Origin: Hymenoscyphus infarciens
Lineage: Eukaryota > Ascomycota > Leotiomycetes > Helotiales > Helotiaceae
Assembly: GCA_001414345.1 (NCBI GenBank)
Contig: LLCB01000067.1
Coordinates: forward strand, 1 to 64,000
DNA: 64,000 bases
Direction: 5' to 3'
The notes under the pieces are model-generated. The model had not been told where the DNA came from. It worked only from the letters and a program-made list of their open reading frames with translations, and made no database searches. The position numbers and the translations under genes were made by a program. This document shows, piece after piece, positions 24,191 to 34,530 of this stretch (positions are counted from its first letter, which is position 1; each line of letters starts with the position of its first letter).

Positions 24191-25070
24191 AAGTAAGCGC
24201 TAGCACGTGACAGGAAATGGAGGCTTCCTATTGGCTAATGAAACTCTTGGCAATATAATAAAGCATATGGCTTATTTGGCCTTACTTTATGCTTTATTCG
24301 TATTGCATCTTGGCTTTTCGTAAAGGTAACATCCCTAATTGAGAGTCCACCAGCCCCACCAAAACCCTTCAAGGTAGGTACCCGACGACCTGAGGAGCAA
24401 GATGCTACCCTAGCGGCGCGGAATGAGGGCCAAAAATAAATGGCAGGAGTCCTGAATAACTCAACTCCTTTGGCCCATCGCATCCCGATTTACTTTAGTC
24501 GCTCTTTGAACTCTCTTCTCTCAATTACACGTATCCCGCGAGACCGAGACCGGCACTTCTTCGCTTTCTCAACTCATCATTTGCGACAGCTCCATCCCAG
24601 TGAACGATCGTCAGCGATTTGCTCTTGAGTCTTCACTTCAAAAAGACTTGGCCGTCTCGAGATTGCTGCACAGCCCACCCTTGTTTCACACCCACTTCGC
24701 ACCCGCCCGAAGCCGTTCGAGAGTCGAGACAACAAAGAAAAGCACAAGTGCCTGCACCTTATCGCCATATCATATTGCATTTTGCTTTGCTCAGTCCGAT
24801 CTTTCCTTACTTCGACGTGCTTGGGTACCATTCGGTCGGACGAACGAGATATTGACTTGTTTTGATCGACTCTCTTTTTGCTACGCGCGCGACCAAGGAG
24901 CGCGCAAAGGCACCATCTGCGAGGGGAAATTAGCTTGGGGATATGGAGTAAGAGGAACCATTCGAGTCGCTCCCACCTCTCGTTTTTTCCGTGCGACTTG
25001 CGGTATTCGGATTTCCCTACTTCTACGCATTGTATTTCCGAGGCGGAAAATTACAGCGACGCTTACCACG
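24191..25070 (+). promoter_or_regulatory. Promoter and long leader of the fibroin-3-related-like gene
   Basis: Ordinary composition with CT-rich stretches at about 24,490-24,600 and 24,650-24,720, typical of fungal core promoters or leaders. An open frame from 24,600 runs in frame into the coding exon, but its translation before 25,071 is Arg/Ser/Phe-rich and unlike the family. I therefore treat it as untranslated leader, possibly with upstream ORFs. Confidence 0.45.
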
Positions 25071-26831
25071 ATGCCTCACATTACCACAGCCATGGAGAGG
25101 AGTGTGAGGAGGGGGTTGAACGATTATTTCTTTGACAGTCTACTGGGCAGAAGGGACATCCCAGGGGAAGTGTCAAATGTAAAGAATGCCTTTTCCAGTT
25201 GGGACAATTGCATGTCGGCCTCTTTCTGCAAGTAAGTTGCAACTGCCCATTGCCCTGGGTTAGAGCCTCGTTAACACAATTCCAGATGGCCAGTAATAGC
25301 GATAATAATTGTTGGAGGACTCATGATATTCTCGATTCTCTGGTGTATAATACGATGTGCTTGCTGCGGCATGTCATGCTGCTGTACGTGTTTTTCCTTT
25401 TTAAAATGTTGCGATTGCTGTGGAGGATGTTGTGATGGGAGGAAGAACAAGAAGATGAAGCACCTGGACGAAGACGACAAGAATAGAGGATTTGGCGCAC
25501 CACCCGCAAATCAAGGATATCAAGCACCGGCTCCTATGATGGGTGGAGGTCTCAACACTTCCGGTCTCATCACCTCTCGCGATCCCATTCCCGCCTCGGT
25601 TCCTCAGTTCGCCCAATTCGAAGTTGGAAAGAACGGTTTATATGTGGAACCAAAGCCTGCAGCAGTGAGCGATGACGCTTTACCACCTATGCCAAGTTGG
25701 GATTCTGCGTCGAAGAAACATGTCGAAGACGAAAGTAATGCTGTGGAATTGGGAAATTTGAATCCGGCCACCGGGCAAAAGATGCCCCTAATGACAGGCG
25801 CCGTTTCACCCGCAAGTAACATGCCAACAACACCCGCGAATGAATATGGTCAGCAACCGGGACAAGCAATGGGAGCAAATGGATATATGGGAATCAACAA
25901 TCGATCGCCGCAAACTCCACAGAATGGATTTAATAACAACTCGGCATATAGAGGATCTCCAGGACCGGGAATGCAAGGTCAGAGACCCGGATATGGACAA
26001 ACCGGTTCACAAGATTCATATGGAAACGACGGATATGGCAGACCTCAACCCCAACGTCAATTTTCCAACAATGGTCCACGACCAATGGCGCCTCCTACAA
26101 GACAATTCTCCAACGATTCCTCACGCCCACTAAATCCCGGAAGACAGTATTCCGATAACTCATATGACGAGTATCAAGCTCCTCCACAACGTGGCCCATC
26201 TCGAGGGCCTCAGCCTGGTCAATCATATGATAACTATCAAACTCCTCCCCCGCAACGTGGACCTTCTAGAGGACCTCAGCCTGGCCAGTCATTTGATAAT
26301 TATCAAACTCCTCCACAACGTGGACCATCCAGAGGGCCACAGCCTGGTAGATCATATGACGATTTCCAAAATGGCAATGCTCCACCACAGCGAGGCCCAT
26401 CAAGGGGCCCATCTAGAGGCCCGTCGCCAGGTCGCTCATACGACAATTACCAAAATACTCAACCCTCTCTTCCTTTTAGTGGCGGACTCGAAAGAATGGC
26501 AAGTCCAGGTCCCATCAACAACTCCGGCTTCGATTTCGGATCCGGTGATCAACAACCAATCTATTCTAGACCTCCACCACAACAAATGCCATACGGCGGT
26601 CGTGTACCTCCTCAGCGTCAAGCAAGCAGAGATAACTATGGAGGCGGAGGAACCCCAGCTCCTTCGTACCGAACTACAAGTCCGCCTTTACAAGCACCTG
26701 CTTACCCGGGATACAAACCATATACACCACCTCCTCAACAGGGCTCGCTAGGAGGTGTTCCTGAGTCTTTGAGCGCGGGTGGTGGTCGTGGAAGACCTCC
26801 ACCTCAAGGATGGGATCCGGTGCATCAGTGA
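25071..26831 (+). CDS. Fibroin-3-related-like protein (Cys-rich membrane-proximal, Pro/Gln/Gly-rich tail)
   Basis: Two exons, 25,071-25,231 and 25,286-26,831, with a 54-bp intron (GTAAGT...TTCCAG), encode 568 residues. The join gives SFCKWPVIAIIIVGGLMIFS, a membrane span at about residues 55-72. It is followed at once by a cluster of about 15 cysteines in CACCGMSCCCTC / KCCDCCGGCC, then a basic stop-transfer stretch and a long low-complexity tail. The tail holds tandem copies of a 15-17 residue unit (PPQRGPSRGPQPGQSYDNYQ variants, about residues 320-420). This layout matches a widespread, uncharacterised ascomycete family usually labelled fibroin-3 related. The Cys cluster next to the span suggests palmitoylation (inference). 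The start MPHITTAMERS was chosen because related proteins begin with MPH and the upstream in-frame extension is not protein-like. Confidence 0.8.
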
Positions 26832-28325
26832 TCGAGACAACAAAATCATGATCTGACGATCCTTCGCTAGACTGCAGATGGGTTGGTGTAAATATATAGC
26901 GAGGGCCGAGTTTGCCCTTTATTTCTTGTTTCGTTCTCTGTTGTGTTAATTTGCCAGGTTCTCCTTTGATCTTGGGTCGAGGCGTTTTCCATCTTTTGGC
27001 TCGCTGCATGCCGTTGTTTGTACTGTATATTGTGCCCATTTTCTTTTTATTTACTACTTTCGAGCGGCATTTTCTGGGCGTTTTGGGGGTTTGGGATATG
27101 CAGATGAGTTTTTGTATAACTATGGGATGATGGGTTGAGTTTTTCCTGGGAAGTTTTGAGTGAGAGGAAGGGAAGAAAAAGCGTTGTGGATTGAGGTGTG
27201 AGGGATTAGGAGAGCGATTGAGGCTTGAGTGATGGGAGAGTATATTTTATGGCAGCTGGCTAGCTAGGAGTAGATAGAGTAGCAATGAGATGATTACTCT
27301 TATGTTCTGTTGAGCGATCTTCTAAGGAAGCCGCCTACAAGCGGTAGTACACTGTGATGCCCTACAAAAGTGCCCTGTGAGAGGCGTTCAAATTAGAGTA
27401 AGTGAGCCCACAGAGAGGCAACTGAACCCTAGATTACAGGAAGGCCCACTGAAATACGGCTTTAGGCACCTTACAGGAACGAGCCTCAAGTCTCCCTACT
27501 AAATAAATACCGTGTTGTATGCTTAGGGGGAGAGTGAGATGCTGTCACTAGAGTTCGCGTCCCTCAGCTAAGGGGGGGCTCATCCTTATTTCTTTACCTT
27601 TCTTCTAGGTTAATCTTTTTTACTAGAAGTTGAGAAGTTGAAAACTTGGCTGCTAGCCTTGTCCTTCCTGTGTATACAGCCGTAGACCGTAGGCATAACT
27701 CTGTTACTGCTGCCGACATTTAATTCCATCTCTTGGAATACCTTTAATCAAGGAGGTAATGTAAACAATTTCGAGTCCGGGAAAACAATACTTACATGTC
27801 CATGTAAATTTCCGTTATTACAGTGCCATCGAACACCACCAATATCGAGCGACTAGGTGAGTATCTTTACCAGCAGCCAGGTAGCCAGCCAGATGTAGAG
27901 TAGCAATGAGATGATTACTCTGATGTTTTTGTTTTGTGTTTTGAATGTTGACTGTGTTTGAGGGACCGATGCTTTACATATGTGTGTGTTTTTTGGTTTG
28001 CCTGGTCAGGGGATTGATTGGTTTGGCCTAGTTTGGCGTTGAAGTGCGTTTCCCCCTTGAATCTACTTCCATGATAAGTCTATTTGACTCTTTTGTTCTT
28101 TCCATTCTGCATTTCGACTTGGAATGAGTATTTGACGCGTTTTATTCACAGCCTTTGGACACAGTAACGCCAACGAAGCCTCTCAATCACAAGCACTTTC
28201 CAGAAATCCACAGTAAATTCCTTTAGTTTAGTTTAATACTCCTATCTTCCCCCTTCATCCTCTTCCTGCGGCTCCTTCACCACCACCATCTCGCTTACGG
28301 CGAACATCGTCAAGACATCTGAACA
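26832..28325. other. Intergenic region with a 32-bp direct repeat
   Basis: No gene is recognised. TAGAGTAGCAATGAGATGAT plus the next 12 bases occur at 27,275-27,306 and, with one change, at 27,896-27,927. They enclose about 590 bp that holds runs of G (GGGGGAGAGTG, 27,525) and has no open frame. The 27,820-28,240 part leads into the next gene and includes a T-rich tract at 27,925-28,000. Confidence 0.5.
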
Positions 28326-29197
28326 ATGTGTATCCAGATCATCAACCGGTTTCATGGCTGCCCCCATAATGGAGCCAATACAACGAGTTTGAGATACACC
28401 GATCGGAGTGCTTGTCCTACGCGGACATGTGCCGAGCCTTTGAGAAGGGAAATCAAATGGTTTGAGGGGCCATGTTTTAGGTGTCGTGGACTTCGAGCTC
28501 CGGAGGGTGATAGTATTGTTGGGTGGTTTAAGGTATGTCTTTTCTTCACACCATTCTTCCAACAAGCGAACCGTGAAGAGAAGGGAAAGGAGGCGAGGAA
28601 AACTGCGAGAAGAAGATGCCATGAAAGAAATGTGCATTAACAGAGAAACAGCACTGCATGTTCTCCCTCCCCTGCCGTCACGAACACTCACATTGCGAAG
28701 TCGAAGGCCTTGAACGCTACGAAAGCGAAGAAGATTTCATCCTCGAAACACCATCGAATGAACTCTGTCCGGATTGTGAGGGGGGTGGAGAGGTTTCGAG
28801 TGCTCCACGTTCGGTTCCGAGGGGTTATCGCGGGAGGAGTCATGTTTCTATGGACGAGTTTGCGAGTGTGAGGGCGAGTGGGGTTAGCATGGCTTCCGTG
28901 AGACCGAGAGCACCGAGAGCACCGACTGGGGTGAGTAGGATGCAAAGTCGGTTGGATAGTCCTCCACCACCACCAATGGCCCCGAGGAACTCGCGTGCTT
29001 CTGGAACTGATGAAAGTTCAAGAGGAACTGTTTCTGCTTCGACAAGCCGTGCGCCGCCTCCAGGAGTAATGTCAAGCACGGGGCCTGAAGACCAAAGACA
29101 CGCCGAAAGACCACGACGACACCCACTACCGGCTCGCCGCTCTGACCGCAGACGAGGTTCTGAGGAGTGGGAAGATTATTCGGAGTCAAATACATGA
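28326..29197 (+). CDS. Protein of unknown function with paired cysteine motifs and disordered tail
   Basis: Two exons, 28,326-28,532 (69 codons) and about 28,652-29,197, encode about 250 residues. The intron has donor GTATGT. The acceptor is either AAACAG (28,651) or ACAGAG (28,645); both keep frame and differ by two residues. The N-terminal half has cysteines in pairs and singles (MCIQ, FHGCPHN, ACPTRTC, PCFRC, LPCRHEHSHCE, LCPDC), suggesting a small zinc-binding fold. The second half is Ser/Pro/Arg-rich and looks disordered (SPPPPPMAPR, ARRSDRRRG). I do not recognise a named family. Short cysteine-rich proteins starting MC-x-Q are common and uncharacterised in ascomycetes. An overlapping minus-strand frame at 28,242-28,691 is judged a shadow. 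Confidence 0.65.
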
Positions 29198-29669
29198 GGA
29201 GAAGAAACGTTATTGCGAGGTAGGCGGGTGAAATGGAATACGATGGTAATTTCAGGAGGTGTGTGGATGATCAATTTTGGGAAGAGGACATTGCAAACAA
29301 ACTGCCCCCTAGAATTTAAGCGAGAAGCCAATCCCAACTTGCACTTCAACCAACATAGACCTTCCACGCTTTAGAATTAGACGGACAAGCATTATTCCTG
29401 CAAATCAAGTGGTAGATCTGAGTCATTGTGGATTTGGCGTCGCATTTCTGAAATCCTTGCTTTCAAAGTGGCCAGTCACGGTGGACATGGGCTTTATTCT
29501 AGCGGGGTATGAATCACTGCTTAAGAAAGCAGTCCCATTGTTAGGATTTGCTTTATGCGGATTATTGGCTATATCGAGAGCAAGATTCCACAGATAGCGG
29601 CAGAACCCGATTCCTCGCGGAGAAAGAGTAACGTTTGGTCCCGGTATGAAAATGCTCTTAGAATATAGG
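29198..29669. other. Intergenic
   Basis: No gene recognised. A 62-codon frame at 29,409-29,597 has no distinguishing feature. The region ends at the TATA-like site of the next gene. Confidence 0.4.
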
Positions 29670-29677
29670 TATAAAAG
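29670..29677 (+). promoter_or_regulatory. TATA-like box
   Basis: TATAAAAG lies 106 bp upstream of the ATG at 29,776 and is followed by a CT-rich leader (TTCTCCTTCCCTCTCC), the usual fungal arrangement. Confidence 0.5.
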
Positions 29678-29775
29678 GTTGCAACTCTGCTTTGCAAAAG
29701 ACTTATCGCGACAAACATTTTCTCCTTCCCTCTCCTTCCACCCTCCCTTTCTCCAGCAAAAGAAGCCCTTCCAAG

Positions 29776-30423
29776 ATGCGAACCACCATCTCACCAGCCA
29801 TCTTCTACTGGGGCAGCATCGTCGTCCTCATAACAACCGAAAACGAAGACGGAACCCCCAACATCGCGCCCATGTCCTCAGCATGGTGGCTCGACAACCA
29901 TTGTATGCTCGGCCTAAGCACCAAATCTCAAACCACACTCAATATCCTTCGCACCAAACAGTGTGTTTTAAATCTCGCTTCCGATTCCATGGGTCCCCAA
30001 ATCAATGCTCTTGCTCTTACAACAGGCAAACACCCAATTCCAGCGCATAAAGCTGCGATGGGCTATCGATATGAGAAGGATAAATTTGGTGTGGCGGGAT
30101 TGACTCCTATTGAGAGCGAGTGCGTCAAGCCGGTGGGGGTGAAGGAATGTGAGGTGCAAATGGAGGTTGAGTTAGTGGGGGTCCATGAGATGATGAAGGG
30201 GTTCCGGGGTCTTGAGGGTGGCGCTGTTGCGTTGGAGGTTAGGATCTTGAGGACGCATGTTGATGATGGGTTGAAGTTGGTGGGCTTTACGGATAGGGTT
30301 GATTCGAGGAAGTGGAAGCCTATGGTTATGTCTTTTCAGAATCTTTATGGGTTGGGTTCTGAGTCGGTGGTGGATTCCAAGTTGGCGAAGATTGCTGAAG
30401 AAGCTTATCGTGGAAGTGATTAG
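29776..30423 (+). CDS. Flavin reductase-like FMN-binding (split-barrel) protein
   Basis: An intronless gene of 215 residues. The start MRTTISPAIFYWG was chosen because it is the first ATG after the TATA box and CT-rich leader that begins with a family-like sequence; an in-frame ATG 28 codons upstream adds a Ser/Pro-rich segment typical of leader. The N-terminal core has YWGSIVVLITTENEDGTPNI, then APMSSAWWLD, LGLSTKSQTTLNI and CVLNLAS, the strand order of flavin-reductase-like domains that bind FMN. AMGYRYEKDKFGVAGLTPIE and CEVQMEVELVGVHE follow, as in bacterial and fungal members annotated as flavoredoxin or flavin reductase family. Expected cytosolic. The electron donor and physiological partner are not evident from the sequence or neighbours. 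Confidence 0.85.
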   Translation: MRTTISPAIFYWGSIVVLITTENEDGTPNIAPMSSAWWLDNHCMLGLSTKSQTTLNILRTKQCVLNLASDSMGPQINALALTTGKHPIPAHKAAMGYRYEKDKFGVAGLTPIESECVKPVGVKECEVQMEVELVGVHEMMKGFRGLEGGAVALEVRILRTHVDDGLKLVGFTDRVDSRKWKPMVMSFQNLYGLGSESVVDSKLAKIAEEAYRGSD

Positions 30424-31564
30424 TAACTTGGAAGGGAGGAGGTAGCGAATGGCTCTGGACGTGAAAGTTGACTCATTTGATCATTCATTGCCTTTGGTGT
30501 AGACAGTTTATAGACAGGTGAATAGGGAACGTTCGTCAAGTGTTCTTTTATACCCTTTGAACCAGTAACTAAAGATTGGAAAAAGAATACATCGAATAAT
30601 GGAAAGCATGAGTCCCCACCTCACTTCCATTGGAGCATAGGCCCAATGCACGTGACATAAATTTCACCATCGATAGTCGGAAGACAGCCCAACTCACGCA
30701 AATAGGCAAGAAAGTGGTAAACAGGAAGCAGGAGAGTCTCTTTTCCTTAAAGTTGACGTTTCAAAAAGTTGAGTTATTATGGTGAGGCACGTGAGAGAAG
30801 AAGATTCCCGTCACCAGTAAAGTGCCAAGCAAAGCGCTGCAGGCTGACGTACACGTAGGGATCTCGAAAGTATTTTTGCTGCCAAAAACCATACACAGCC
30901 CTGTTTCTCAGGTTTCCCATTTGTAGTCGTATTATATTCCAAGACGACAGTGCATACGGACTCTACTATACGGATTTCTTGTCCCCGCAAGTCGGCACCA
31001 GAGCTCCAAGACTGGCGTCGGAAGTATCCGCACTCGAACATGTCCCGGGTCTCTCTGTCCTGGAATGTTCTTGCCACTGCTTGGTTTTGGAGGTGTGAGC
31101 AATAAGCTGGCAAGCGTCAGCTGGAGACATTTACTCGAGTACTTCTAGGCAACGAGACTTCGTCTTGATGATTAGAGTTTTATCAATGAATCACCTGGTT
31201 CGGTGAGGAGTAAGATGCTACTTACGAGTTGAGGCTCTTTAAAGATTCTGTCTGGGCTCAGCTCAGCCTCCACATGGCCATTTCTGCATTCTGCGCTCTC
31301 GGTATCATATCTTGACAGCCTCAACCCTGTGACTGAGGATTTCGCAAGTCGGGGTTGGGGCGGATGTGGAGGTGTGAGGGCTCGAGGGCGTGAGAGCTTG
31401 AGAGCTTGAGAGCTTGAGAGCTCGAGGAGGGTTGGAAAGAAAATCCATTTGCCAGGTTAAGCGATTTGCAGGGGGGATATCTTACTGTACAGCATCCTGT
31501 TTTTCCAGCTGGCACCCTTGAGCCTGTTTGGATTTTAGATGGTGAAAGTTTCTACTTTTCTAGC
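30424..31564. other. Intergenic
   Basis: No gene recognised. An 8-bp tandem motif GAGAGCTT is repeated four times at about 31,392-31,423. A minus-strand 100-codon frame at 30,811-31,113 lacks family features. A TATA-like TATATAA lies at 31,565-31,571, upstream of the small His-rich gene. Confidence 0.45.
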
Positions 31565-31728
31565 TATATAACTCCGGGCATCCCCTTTGGAGTTGTTAGT
31601 TGTTTCTTGTCTATCTATCTGTTCAGCCATCAATATTCACGCCAAATTAGCCATCTACCCTACCCTACTCTCTCTCTCCTCACGAAAGCCCAAACCAAAC
31701 ACTTCAATCACCCTAAACACCAATCACA

Positions 31729-31989
31729 ATGTGTCTCTTTTCATCCCCAAAACGAAGACATCACTATGTCGAGGAAGTCGTCGTCGCACCTCGACCAGTC
31801 TCCAGACACTCACACCACCCTCATCACCATCACGGAAGCCATGGCAGAGCCTCCTACACCTCAGTTACCAGAACCACCAGACCAACAAGCACCGGTCACT
31901 ACCCATCACCTCGAGTTAGCCAGAGCAGCTATCGCAGAAGCGTCCCAGTCGTGGTGGAGCAACGGAGAAGCACCAGAGCCTACCGGTAG
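31729..31989 (+). CDS. Small basic His/Arg-rich protein
   Basis: An intronless frame of 86 residues starting MCLFSSPKRRHHYVEEVV. It has a His run (HSHHPHHHHGSHG, about residues 27-39) followed by Ser/Thr/Arg-rich sequence with paired RTTRPT, SSYRRS and EQRRSTRAYR. Short proteins beginning MCLF followed by K/R, a VEE block, a poly-His stretch and RASYTSV recur in Leotiomycetes and other ascomycetes without known role. That resemblance and the clean CT-rich leader (31,640-31,728, with CACAATG at the start) are the support. Metal binding by the His run is possible but not shown. TATATAA at 31,565 could be its promoter. Confidence 0.65.
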   Translation: MCLFSSPKRRHHYVEEVVVAPRPVSRHSHHPHHHHGSHGRASYTSVTRTTRPTSTGHYPSPRVSQSSYRRSVPVVVEQRRSTRAYR

Positions 31990-33104
31990 TTTGGGAGTCA
32001 TGTGGGAGGGGGAGGGATGCAGGTGTTCATCGCATTGAAAGCTAGGACATGGGTGGCAGTGCGAGGGCAATCTGGCCTAGGAATGTTACTTTTACCATGT
32101 CAAGAGGACATGAGGACTGGCGTTTTTGGTTGGGCATTATTTTGTGCTTTGGCAGCATGTTGGGTTCCGATTAATTGAGTTTTCTATTTTCTCCGCATTT
32201 GTTCTCCATTGTTGATGCTCATGATCGCGTGTTGCCATAGAGAGAGCTGACAGCGACCCGAAGTCTTGGACTGGAATCAAAGAACTGACGAGACACTAAA
32301 TCGGATTGCGCGTGGGATTTCAAGGACTCAAAATTATCAGATGATACCTGCAAAGGGTTCTATTGGTTTCTCAAAGACCATATACAGGTACTCGGTACCA
32401 AGTCTCCTCGTGTACGGAATGATCCGCCGATTTTAATACTTTCTACACTATTATAACAACTTCTAATAAAACCACAACGAATCTAAAAGTTACATTTATC
32501 GACTTCAAGATTAATTGGCTTTTTTAGAGGCGAGTGGAATCTATTCCGTATTTTTTTTACTGTTTTCTTTCACATTGTTAAAACCCAACAAGGTAAGGGT
32601 GTTGTATATACGAGCCTGTACCAAAATCGGCGGATCATTGAGTACACGAGGAGCAAGTTCACCGGGCACGCTTTTCCTTTGTCGCCGATTACCTACACCC
32701 CTACGTCATCGCCCGACATTCAATAAAGGTAAAAGCACAACACCAAACAACCACATCCTGGATACCAAAAAGTATTGCAACTTGATCCCAGATAATCTCA
32801 CTGCTCTTAATTTTCATCTCAATTCCACAAATACACCAGGAGATCTTACGATCCGAGTATTTACAAGGTACGTTCACTGCGAATGACGTCACAAGGGGCT
32901 TGGCTTGGGAAACCGCGGGGTTGAGGAAGTTGCCATGATGCCCATTTTGGCCTCGCAAAATCCAAAACCATTTATATTTCGGGAAAGAACTAACCAACAA
33001 CTCAGAAACCTTCCTCCCGATCTTTCCAGATAAACTTCTCCCGGAAATCATCATGTAAGTCTAGTTTTTATCCACCGTCTTGTTATTTCCCCCCACCTCC
33101 CACC
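31990..33104. other. Intergenic and leader of the Pil1-type gene
   Basis: Contains the short inverted-repeat element at 32,398-32,659. C-rich leader-like sequence precedes 33,105, with possible 5' UTR splice donors GTACGT (about 32,869) and GTAAGT (33,055). Confidence 0.4.
32398..32659. mobile_element. Short inverted-repeat (MITE-like) element
   Basis: Arms of 37 bp (32,398-32,434 and 32,623-32,659) are inverted copies with a few mismatches; the inner 17 bases AATGATCCGCCGATTTT are exact, and CTCCTCGTGTAC is shared farther out. The 188-bp spacer is AT-rich with no open frame. It lies in otherwise ordinary intergenic DNA and is hardly RIP-mutated. The target duplication is not clear. Confidence 0.6.
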
Positions 33105-34266
33105 ATGCGACGCAGCAATTCCAAGAAGAAATCTGAAAAAGGCAGCAAGCCCGTGTTGAGCCATCTGCAAGCATTCTCCCCCGCCCGACTTTCACCCAAA
33201 ACTCCACACCATCTGCTGACAAGAATAAATCCAGGAATCGAGCACTCTCCATCCGATCGAACAAGAATAAAAGCGAACCCACCACTCCGGCACGCCATGG
33301 CTTTTCGCTGAGTTCCCTACGAGGAACCGTCCAGCCTGAATTGAGCAAGAAACTATACAAATTGATCAAATCCGAGAACCATCTTATCAATTGCTACGAA
33401 AATGCGGGCAAAGAACGACTTTCCATAGCGACGCAGCTTTCCGATTGGGGTGAGGCCACGACGGATGAGGCTATTAGTGATGTGTCGGATAAGATTGGAG
33501 TTTTGCTTTCCGAGCTGGGAGAGCAGGAAGATTTGTATGCACACAATTTGGATGATAGCAGGGCTATCTTGAAGGCTATTCGGAATACGGAGAAGAGCGT
33601 GCAGCCGAGTCGAGATAATAAGGCGAAGCTTATGGATGAGATTTCGAAGTTGAAGGCTAAGGAACCGGAGAGTGCGAAGTTGGTTATTTTGGAGCAGGAA
33701 CTTGTTCGTGCGGAGGCGGAGAATCTGGTTGCTGAGGCTCAATTGACGAATATTGTGAGTTATTCTCAATTACTCCTGGATGCTGTACATTTACTGACTT
33801 TCTTTAGACACGTCAGAAGATGAAGGAAGCATACGCCGCCGAATTTGCAGCAACCATCGAACGAGCCGAGAAACAAATCATTCTAGCCCGTCACGGCCGT
33901 CGTCTCCTAAACCTCCTCGACGACACCCCGGTAATTCCAGGAGACATCCGTGGTGCCTACGAACACACAAACCAAGCACGACAGATCCTCAACGATGCGG
34001 AAGATGATCTCAAGGATTGGCAACCAGAGTTGGAAGACGTTAATTCCAATGCTCATTTGCATAATAACTTATTGCCCGGTCACCACCAACAAGTCCCTGA
34101 CTCGGAACTGGGGGAGGATTTACATCATGAACATCTCGCTGGAGAGTCGGGAAACGGAGTAGATGGTAGTCGAATCAGCAGTGGTGCGTCGGTCACTACT
34201 GGATTACCACCTGGAAGTTATGCTCCTAGTGAGGTTGATACGACGAGATCGCAAGTTGCTGCTTAA
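33105..34266 (+). CDS. Pil1/Lsp1-type eisosome core protein
   Basis: The BAR-like core is unmistakable: SSLRGTVQPELSKKLYKLIK, SENHLINCYENAGKERLSIA, QLSDWGEATTDEAISDVSDK, IRNTEKSVQPSRDNKAKLMD and VILEQELVRAEAENLVAEAQ. After a 53-bp intron (33,755-33,807, GTGAGT...TTTAG) come TRQKMKEAYAAEFAATIERA and LNLLDDTPVIPGD. Such proteins form eisosomes, the furrows under the plasma membrane. The N-terminus is unresolved. ATG 33,105 (MRRSNSKKKSEKGSK) is in one frame, whereas ADKNKSRNRALSIRSNKNK and the core are in another with no ATG. Joining 33,105-33,154 to 33,235 through a weak-donor intron (GTTGAG...CTGAC...CCAG) keeps frame and gives 342 residues. A single-base error or frameshift near the C-run at 33,175 is the alternative. 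Confidence 0.85.
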
Positions 34267-34530
34267 GAGTGTATCTGAACGACGTATTACGATTTCATGA
34301 TGGTGTCTAGGGATGGCGAGGTGGGCTAGGTCGGGTTTCGTTTCTGCGGAGGCATAGCATACGGGTTTTATTGCAATTTTATGGTAGGCGATGGGGGTGC
34401 GAAGGGTTTCGTGGTTTCGATGTATATCGTTTCATCGTTGTATTCGTTACCGTCAATGTTGATTTCATTTCTTTTGAACAAGTTTCCCGACCGGGTTGAT
34501 GACCCTTGCTTAAGTCCATGGTTTACCTTA

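Noticed and set aside
24600..25070. N-terminal extension of 157 codons before the fibroin-3-related-like protein
   Set aside because: In frame and open, but the composition is leader-like and the family start MPH lies at 25,071.
26164..26751. 195-residue ORF inside the fibroin-3-related-like gene
   Set aside because: A shifted-frame shadow of the repetitive Pro/Gln/Gly coding sequence.
27511..27795. Possible solo LTR beginning TGTTGTATGC
   Set aside because: No inverted end match or 5-bp duplication could be found.
28242..28691. 149-residue minus-strand ORF overlapping the cysteine-motif gene
   Set aside because: Overlaps the spliced plus-strand gene whose intron and cysteine pattern are better supported.
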